NCBI GenBank assembly: GCA_023251535.1
Contig: JAHEYP010000002.1
Location: 124,001 to 188,000, forward strand
Length of the DNA stretch: 64,000 nt
Source: Bacteroidota bacterium
Lineage (GTDB): Bacteria > Bacteroidota > Bacteroidia > AKYH767-A > OLB10
Direction of reading: 5' to 3'
Shown here: positions 60,101 to 64,000 of the stretch, in pieces
How the letters are laid out: each line of letters opens with the position of its first letter
How positions within the stretch are numbered: position 1 is the stretch's first letter
Made by a program: the position numbers and the translations under genes
Notes under the pieces: model-generated
The model's database searches: none
What the model was told of the DNA's origin: nothing
The model's input: only the letters and a program-made list of their open reading frames with translations

Positions 60101-60577
60101 AATCCTTTACAAGGTTCGTTTATCATAGAAGAAATTACCGACTTAGTAGAAGAAGCAGTATTGACCGAATTCGATCGTATTACTGAACGTGGCGGAGTTT
60201 TAGGATCAATGGAGACAATGTACCAACGCGGTAAAATTCAAGAAGAGTCGCTTCACTATGAAATGCTGAAACATACAGGTGAATATCCAATCATCGGAGT
60301 AAATACATTCTTATCATCGAAAGGTTCACCAACTGTTACTCCGAAAGAAGTAATTCGTGCAACCACCGAAGAAAAAGAATATCAAATCAACATGATTAAC
60401 GCATTGCATGCACGTAATGCAGATCGTTCGGCACAGTTGCTCCGCGATTTACAACTCGCTGCTATTCGCAATGAAAACATGTTTGATGTGATGATGGAAG
60501 TTTCGAAATATTGTAGCCTCGGACAAATAACGAAAGCGTTGTTTGAAGTGGGTGGGCAGTATAGACGAAATATGTAA
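57197..60577 (+). CDS. icmF: Fused isobutyryl-CoA mutase (B12 domain-GTPase-mutase)
   Basis: The 1126-residue protein has the IcmF domain order. First a B12-binding domain (~1-150) with axial His in DGHDAS (H25). Then a MeaB-like G-protein chaperone with P-loop [12 protein letters not shown] (200-211). Then the mutase barrel (~570-1126). It interconverts n-butyryl-CoA and isobutyryl-CoA with adenosylcobalamin. In methylmalonyl-CoA mutase, Tyr and Arg bind the substrate carboxylate. Here those places read VFPFKR (Phe, ~574/576) and AQNTC (Gln775 in place of Arg of VRNTY), as in ICM. ATG 57197 is taken because the TTG at 57170 is in the promoter. It is divergent from sucD. Confidence 0.93.
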   Translation: MNNPAPYQPLNKIRIVTAASLFDGHDASINIMRRIMQSSGAEVIHLGHDRSVQEVVNCAIEEDANAIAMTSYQGGHIEYFKYMYDLLKERGCSHIRIFGGGGGTILPEEIKELMDYGITRIYHPDDGRSMGLQGMINDMLQKCDFPTGQNLNGEVKKIGTKNHYAIARLISAAENNHDEFAKHYDEIKKAASASNAAILGITGTGGAGKSSLVDELVRRFIIDFKDKTIAIISVDPSKRKTGGALLGDRIRMNAINNDRVYMRSLATRQSNLALSKYVQEALDVVKAAGFDLIVLETSGIGQSDTEITEHSDMSLYVMTPEYGAATQLEKIDMLDFANIIALNKFDKRGALDALRDVKKQFKRNHQLWETDDDALPVFGTIASQFNDPGMNRLYKAIMDHLDKNTKAGLKSDFHISDEMSEKIYIIPPHRTRYLSEISENNRAYDKWAKDQSAVAQKLFGIKQAMDAIESIDVQQKSIAIETLKSAYAEWELRLDGTNRKMIEQFPQKMQAYKEDYYIFKVRDKEIKIKTYYESLSKSRIPKVSTPRYESWGDQLKWMLQENVPGEFPYTAGVFPFKREGEDPTRMFAGEGGPERTNRRFHYVSLGMPAHRLSTAFDSVTLYGHDPEYRPDIYGKIGNSGVSICCLDDAKKLYSGFNLADPKTSVSMTINGPAAMLTGFFMNAAIDQQCEIYIKQQGMEELINEKIDEIYKKKNAERPDYNGPLPQGNDGLGLMLLGVTGDQVLPLEVYNKIKIDTVAQVRGTVQADILKEDQAQNTCIFSTEFALRLMGDMQDHFIKNKIRNFYSVSISGYHIAEAGANPITQLAFTLANGFTYVEYYVSRGMDINAFAPNLSFFFSNGIDPEYSVIGRVARRIWAKAMKNKYNANERSQMLKYHIQTSGRSLHAQEIDFNDIRTTLQALYAIYDNCNSLHTNAYDEAITTPTEESVRRAMAIQLIINRELGLAKNENPLQGSFIIEEITDLVEEAVLTEFDRITERGGVLGSMETMYQRGKIQEESLHYEMLKHTGEYPIIGVNTFLSSKGSPTVTPKEVIRATTEEKEYQINMINALHARNADRSAQLLRDLQLAAIRNENMFDVMMEVSKYCSLGQITKALFEVGGQYRRNM

Positions 60578-60989
60578 ATGAATTTTGGATTTTGGATTTG
60601 AAATTTTGAATTACGCGAAGCGAAATACCTGACGTTATTTAAAGTTTTATGACCTGCCCTAATAAGTGGATAATCATCACTACCATAGGGTTTTGCGAGT
60701 TAGCAACTGATTGAAATTTGTATCTATCAATATAATTCGAGCAGTGGTAATGATTATGGAGTCTGTCGAAATATCATTTGGATTATTGGTCATCGAGCGG
60801 AGTCGAGATGAGCGGAGTCGAAATGAGTCGAGATTTGGTTATCGAGCGGAGTTGAGATACCCCATATTCATGTAAATATCATGAGCAATTATGTAATCTA
60901 CTACTAATTAAGTAATTATAATTTTAATCGATCAGCTTTTTCAATTGTTTTCATAACTATATTTGTTATAACAACAATCAGAGGATTCC
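60578..60989. repeat. 412-bp intergenic region with GAGCGGAGTCGAG repeats
   Basis: It opens with low-complexity TTTTGGATTTTGGATTTG (60583 onward). At 60786-60860 three to four copies of CGAGCGGAGT(C/T)GAGAT-like words occur in tandem, matching a repeat type often scattered between Bacteroidota genes. The right end holds the promoter of the dioxygenase gene. No ORF or RNA gene is recognised. Confidence 0.7.
60958..60965 (+). promoter_or_regulatory. TAnnTTTG promoter element of the ygiD-like gene
   Basis: TATATTTG lies 24 bp before the ATG at 60990. A -33 match at proper spacing is not clear. Confidence 0.5.
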
Positions 60990-61865
60990 ATGCATAGAAA
61001 ACAATTTATTCAATCGCTTGCCCTTCTGCCCTTAGCTGCTGCTGCCATGAAACTTAATGATCTCGGCAAAATTGCCTCTACCTTCGCTCCTACTGCTAAA
61101 ATGCCTGTGCTCTTCCTTGGACATGGTAGTCCGATGAATGCTATCGAGGAGAATGAATTTGTTCAGGGCTTTAGAAAACTCGGACAAGAAATCCCGAAAC
61201 CAAATGCCATTCTTTGCATCTCTGCTCACTGGGAAACAGAAGGTACTTTCGTAACAGCAATGGAGCACCCGAAAACGATCCATGATTTTTATGGTTTTCC
61301 GAAAGCTCTTTTTGATGTTGAATATCCCGCTCCTGGAAGTCCCGCCTTAGCAGCCGAAACAAAGAAAATTATTACTTCTACTGAAGTGAAAGATGATCAT
61401 TCATGGGGACTCGATCATGGTTGTTGGAGCGTTGTTAAAACGATGTACTCTAATGCCGATATTCCCATTATTCAAATGAGCCTCGATTATCGTCAAGGTG
61501 CCCGATATCACTATGACTTAGCAAAGCAATTGCAATCGTTAAGAAGCAAGGGAATCTTGATTGTTGGTAGCGGAAACTTAGTCCACAATTTAGGCATCCT
61601 CGATTGGAATAAACCAAATACAGGTTATGATTGGGCGATAGAAGCTAATGAAGGATTTAAACGTTACATCAAAGAGAGTAATCATACGCAATTGATGCAA
61701 TATAAATCGTTGGGAAAAGCGGTTGAATTATCAGTACCAACGCCAGAGCATTACCTTCCTCTACTCTATACTTTAGCATTGAAAGAAGATAATGATTCTG
61801 TAAACTTCTTTAACGATAAATTAGTGTACGGATCAATTGCAATGACGTCCGTTAAAATCGGTTAA
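60990..61865 (+). CDS. YgiD-like extradiol dioxygenase (LigB superfamily)
   Basis: This 291-residue class III extradiol dioxygenase family protein is related to E. coli YgiD (4,5-DOPA dioxygenase). Metal-site and family motifs are LFLGHGSPMNAI, ILCISAHWETEG, MEHPKTIHDFYGFP, WGLDHGCWSV and GSGNLVHNLG. Unlike YgiD it begins with ~30 residues resembling a signal or lipoprotein-type leader (MHRKQFIQSLALLPLAAAAM), so it may be exported. The natural substrate is unknown. It is convergent with the AAA ATPase gene, 14 bp apart. Confidence 0.9.
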   Translation: MHRKQFIQSLALLPLAAAAMKLNDLGKIASTFAPTAKMPVLFLGHGSPMNAIEENEFVQGFRKLGQEIPKPNAILCISAHWETEGTFVTAMEHPKTIHDFYGFPKALFDVEYPAPGSPALAAETKKIITSTEVKDDHSWGLDHGCWSVVKTMYSNADIPIIQMSLDYRQGARYHYDLAKQLQSLRSKGILIVGSGNLVHNLGILDWNKPNTGYDWAIEANEGFKRYIKESNHTQLMQYKSLGKAVELSVPTPEHYLPLLYTLALKEDNDSVNFFNDKLVYGSIAMTSVKIG

Positions 61866-61879
61866 CGATCTTGGTCTTC

Positions 61880-62992
61880 TTAATTCTCAAGCCAGCGACT
61901 TAAGAAAACATCGTACACATAAAATCTTCCTTCTTCAACAAAAATTAATTCCTTCTCGAATAAGGCAGCTAATGCTGTTTGAACAGAGCTGGTACTTCCT
62001 AAATTATTCTTACGAATGAAGTCGGCACTTAATACTTGTCGAGCTCCTTTATCTTTTGCAATTCCTTTTAAGAGCTCCCATTGATTTACGGTTAAAAGAT
62101 TACGATAAGCATAATACACCGCTTCGTTTTCTTTTAATATCTCCGCCATCATTCTTTCTACCATCCAAGTATCAGGTTGCTTTACCGATTTCGAAAGCAG
62201 TTTGTTACTAAAATATTGAACATAGTAAGTGTGTCGTCGACATAAGTCGAGTAGTAAATCAGCTACATCTTCTGTTAATACTTTTTTATTCGCTGTAAAC
62301 TGTTCAATCAAATAAGTTCTGAAAACATCGTGCTCGATAGTTGCCACATTTACATTTTCGATATTTTCAAAATATGATTTCAATTCACCTTCTTTTAATT
62401 GATCGAGCATTTGAGAATCACTTCCAGCATAAATACATGTTATATTCTCCGACTTACGAATATGACTGATTAAATATTGAATAGTTGATTTCTCTTTATA
62501 ACTCATCATTTGTTGCAACTCATCGAATACTAAAACAACCTTAAATGTTTGTCGGTTGAGGTAGGTAAAAATCTGTTCGATGGTATGCTCCGCTTGAAAA
62601 TTACTATCGAGATTAAAATCGATCAAAGGAGTTCCGGTAATCATATCATACTGGATAACGGGACGTAAATACGAGAAATAATTCGCCAATTCACGCATTA
62701 ATTTCAAGTGATTGCTATCGAGCTTTCCTAAAGTATTTTTCGCTAACGAACGAATGAATTCAGTCGTATTTCCTGTAGGATATAAATCCAAATAAAACAC
62801 CCTCGATTGCTTTTCCTTCTCTACATCTTTCAAAGAAGATTTAATCAACTCCGTCTTTCCGATTCTACGAAGTCCGGTGATTAATACCGACTTATTATTT
62901 GAAATTGCTTCTTGAATTCGAAGTTGTTCCAACGGACGATTACAAAAAGAGATTGATTCGGTAGTCATTTCAAGAGTTTCGTTAAGATTCAT
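61880..62992 (-). CDS. AAA-type ATPase with C-terminal winged-helix-like region
   Basis: The 370-residue ATPase_2-type protein has Walker A LITGLRRIGKTELIKSS (~residues 34-50) and Walker B VVLVFDELQQM, with a sensor-like CIYAGSDSQML. The last ~75 residues (QWELLKGIAKDKGA, STSSVQTALAALFEKELI, FYVYDVFLSRWLE) look like a winged helix. Such solitary proteins are widespread in bacteria and archaea, often in defence or mobile contexts, but nothing here proves a role. An inverted repeat lies directly upstream. Confidence 0.85.
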   Translation of the reverse strand: MNLNETLEMTTESISFCNRPLEQLRIQEAISNNKSVLITGLRRIGKTELIKSSLKDVEKEKQSRVFYLDLYPTGNTTEFIRSLAKNTLGKLDSNHLKLMRELANYFSYLRPVIQYDMITGTPLIDFNLDSNFQAEHTIEQIFTYLNRQTFKVVLVFDELQQMMSYKEKSTIQYLISHIRKSENITCIYAGSDSQMLDQLKEGELKSYFENIENVNVATIEHDVFRTYLIEQFTANKKVLTEDVADLLLDLCRRHTYYVQYFSNKLLSKSVKQPDTWMVERMMAEILKENEAVYYAYRNLLTVNQWELLKGIAKDKGARQVLSADFIRKNNLGSTSSVQTALAALFEKELIFVEEGRFYVYDVFLSRWLEN

Positions 62993-62995
62993 ATC

Positions 62996-63028
62996 ATTAC
63001 GTGTGTTGCGTTACACAAAAAACGTAAT
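62996..63028. promoter_or_regulatory. Inverted repeat in the divergent promoter region
   Basis: ATTACGT (62996-63002) and ACGTAAT (63022-63028) form a 7-bp inverted repeat, with an inner GTGT/ACAC pair, 3 bp upstream of the ATPase start codon. It could be an autoregulatory operator for the ATPase gene; no direct evidence. Confidence 0.45.
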
Positions 63029-63076
63029 TTAAAACAGGTAGTTAGACGTGCCCACAAAGCATTTATTAACTTATTA

Positions 63077-63775
63077 ATGTTAGTGATGCTATCTTTGCAT
63101 GTGCAAAATCCAATTCCGAATATTAGTCCCGAAGAACTCACCTACCTCCAATCCTTTATGTTGGAAGGAAGAATTGCGCGTTTTAAGGAGATGCTCGAAG
63201 AGCGAACACGACACTTAACAATTGTAATGGACAAAGTAGTTGATCCTTATAATATAAGTGCGGTGATGCGAACAGCTGAATGTTTCGGGATTCAAGATTT
63301 ACATCTATTAGAAACCGATCGACCATTTAAAGCTGCGCGGAAAATACAGAGAGGATCAGTTCAATGGGTTGATTTATACAAATACCAACCTGGTGAAGAA
63401 AAAGCATTGGAATGTATCAGTCAGCTAAAAGCCAAAGGATATAAAATAGTTGCAACAACTCCACATACGCGACAGCAATCAGTAGCTGAATTAGACATCA
63501 CACAACCGATAGCATTAGTACTTGGACAAGAACGTGACGGCGTATCGGAACTCATGAAACAACATGCCGACGAATTTGTAGTTATTCCCATGCAAGGCTT
63601 CACTGAAAGTTTAAACATCTCGGTAGCAGCCTCTATCATGATTTACGAACTCAACAAACGCCTCCGTGAATCAACAATCAATTACCGTTTAAGCGAGAAA
63701 GAAAAATTCGACCTCATGGTAAAATGGACGTATAATTCGTTGGAAAACGCGGAAGGGATATTGAAGAATTATTGA
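63077..63775 (+). CDS. TrmH/SpoU-family RNA 2'-O-methyltransferase
   Basis: The SPOUT methyltransferase (up to 232 residues) methylates a ribose 2'-OH in tRNA or rRNA using SAM. Motifs are ERTRHLTIVMDKVVDPYNIS, AVMRTAECFGI, the SAM knot IALVLGQERDGVS and SLNISVAASIMIYEL. It resembles TrmH (Gm18 of tRNA). TATCTTTG at 63090-63097 matches a -7 promoter and lies after ATG 63077, so the real start may be the GTG at 63101 or later; the long form is given with that caveat. Confidence 0.88.
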   Translation: MLVMLSLHVQNPIPNISPEELTYLQSFMLEGRIARFKEMLEERTRHLTIVMDKVVDPYNISAVMRTAECFGIQDLHLLETDRPFKAARKIQRGSVQWVDLYKYQPGEEKALECISQLKAKGYKIVATTPHTRQQSVAELDITQPIALVLGQERDGVSELMKQHADEFVVIPMQGFTESLNISVAASIMIYELNKRLRESTINYRLSEKEKFDLMVKWTYNSLENAEGILKNY

Positions 63776-64000
63776 TTTTGAATCTTTAATCTTGAATTGG
63801 CTGGCGCCGATGGGGCAGGCACTTTGCTAAGTGGGCAGTGTGCTGACATTTCGACGAAGGAGAAATCGTCAGTACCGCTGATTTTTATGATTGGCAAGAT
63901 TTTTTATGATTTGAAATATCTATTCATTTTGAGCTCTACGAAGAACACGGATGAAAGGATTTGAAAGGATTTAAATGGATTTTATCTCGGTGAAATTTAA
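63776..64000. repeat. Terminal intergenic stretch with hairpin and repeat words
   Basis: It includes GATTTTGAATCTTTAATCTTGAATT (low complexity), a stem-loop CTGAC-ATTTC/GAAAT-GTCAG (63843-63872, one bulge), and GGATGAAAGGATTTGAAAGG words near the edge. These look like dispersed Bacteroidota intergenic repeats. No gene begins before the window ends. Confidence 0.5.

Overview
The window looks like chromosomal DNA of a member of the Bacteroidota. The evidence is AT-rich sequence with tightly packed genes; several genes preceded by the Bacteroidota-type promoter element TAnnTTTG; four secreted proteins ending in a type IX secretion (T9SS) type A sorting domain; and a tmRNA whose tag reads GETSYALAA. 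Nearly everything is core metabolism, information processing or cell-surface biology. I see no prophage, transposase, CRISPR array or integrase. I cannot name the genus from sequence alone.

Layout. 0-3 kb: end of a surface-polysaccharide locus (O-antigen ligase end, DegT aminotransferase, PglC-type sugar transferase), overlapping a convergent SirB1-like gene. 3.2-4.7 kb: an isolated unknown gene with an internal duplication, flanked by palindromes and terminators. 4.7-7.5 kb: enoyl-CoA hydratase and PaaZ (CoA-thioester or aromatic catabolism). 7.8-12.7 kb: a small Cys-rich protein, a T9SS protein, a LytS/LytTR two-component pair and a membrane protein. 12.8-16.1 kb: dnaX and icd. 16.1-21.2 kb: a tight four-gene operon of GH3-type acyl-amido synthetase, GT2, lipoprotein hydrolase and ATP-grasp-like protein. 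21.2-25.1 kb, minus strand: CDGSH protein, membrane protein, T9SS protein and a glycine-rich adhesin-like protein. 25.4-34.0 kb: a seven-gene run of glycogen-type glycosyltransferase, GH57, kup, ligA, a DUF6913-type gene, dapA and a GNAT. 34.1-39.3 kb: two secreted proteins, panB and an RluA-type pseudouridine synthase. 39.35-40.5 kb: a repeat cluster abutting ssrA. 40.8-45.4 kb: a small secreted protein and a 1396-residue T9SS protein. 45.5-50.0 kb: an ABC ATPase and an ABC permease fused to an M1 peptidase. 50-55 kb, minus strand: a flavoprotein, an M16 peptidase pair and fabG. 55-64 kb: an outer-membrane barrel, sucD, icmF, a ygiD-like dioxygenase, an AAA ATPase and a TrmH-type methyltransferase.

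Functional links. IcmF (butyryl/isobutyryl-CoA), sucD and icd connect acyl-CoA and TCA metabolism. The glycosyltransferase and GH57 pair suggests glycogen-type alpha-glucan metabolism. The T9SS cargo proteins fit a surface-active lifestyle.

Most notable points: (1) an A10 homopolymer in dnaX at the predicted domain III/IV junction, with immediate stops in both alternative frames, which would make a gamma-like clamp-loader subunit by slippage; (2) the 750-bp repeat cluster beside ssrA, with a 4 x 96-bp array in ABAB order, diverged repeats echoing the ssrA 3' end and a near-perfect 62-nt palindrome; (3) the GH3/GT2/hydrolase/ATP-grasp operon, a candidate conjugate-forming pathway; (4) promoter elements lying inside the longest ORFs, which move four start codons downstream.
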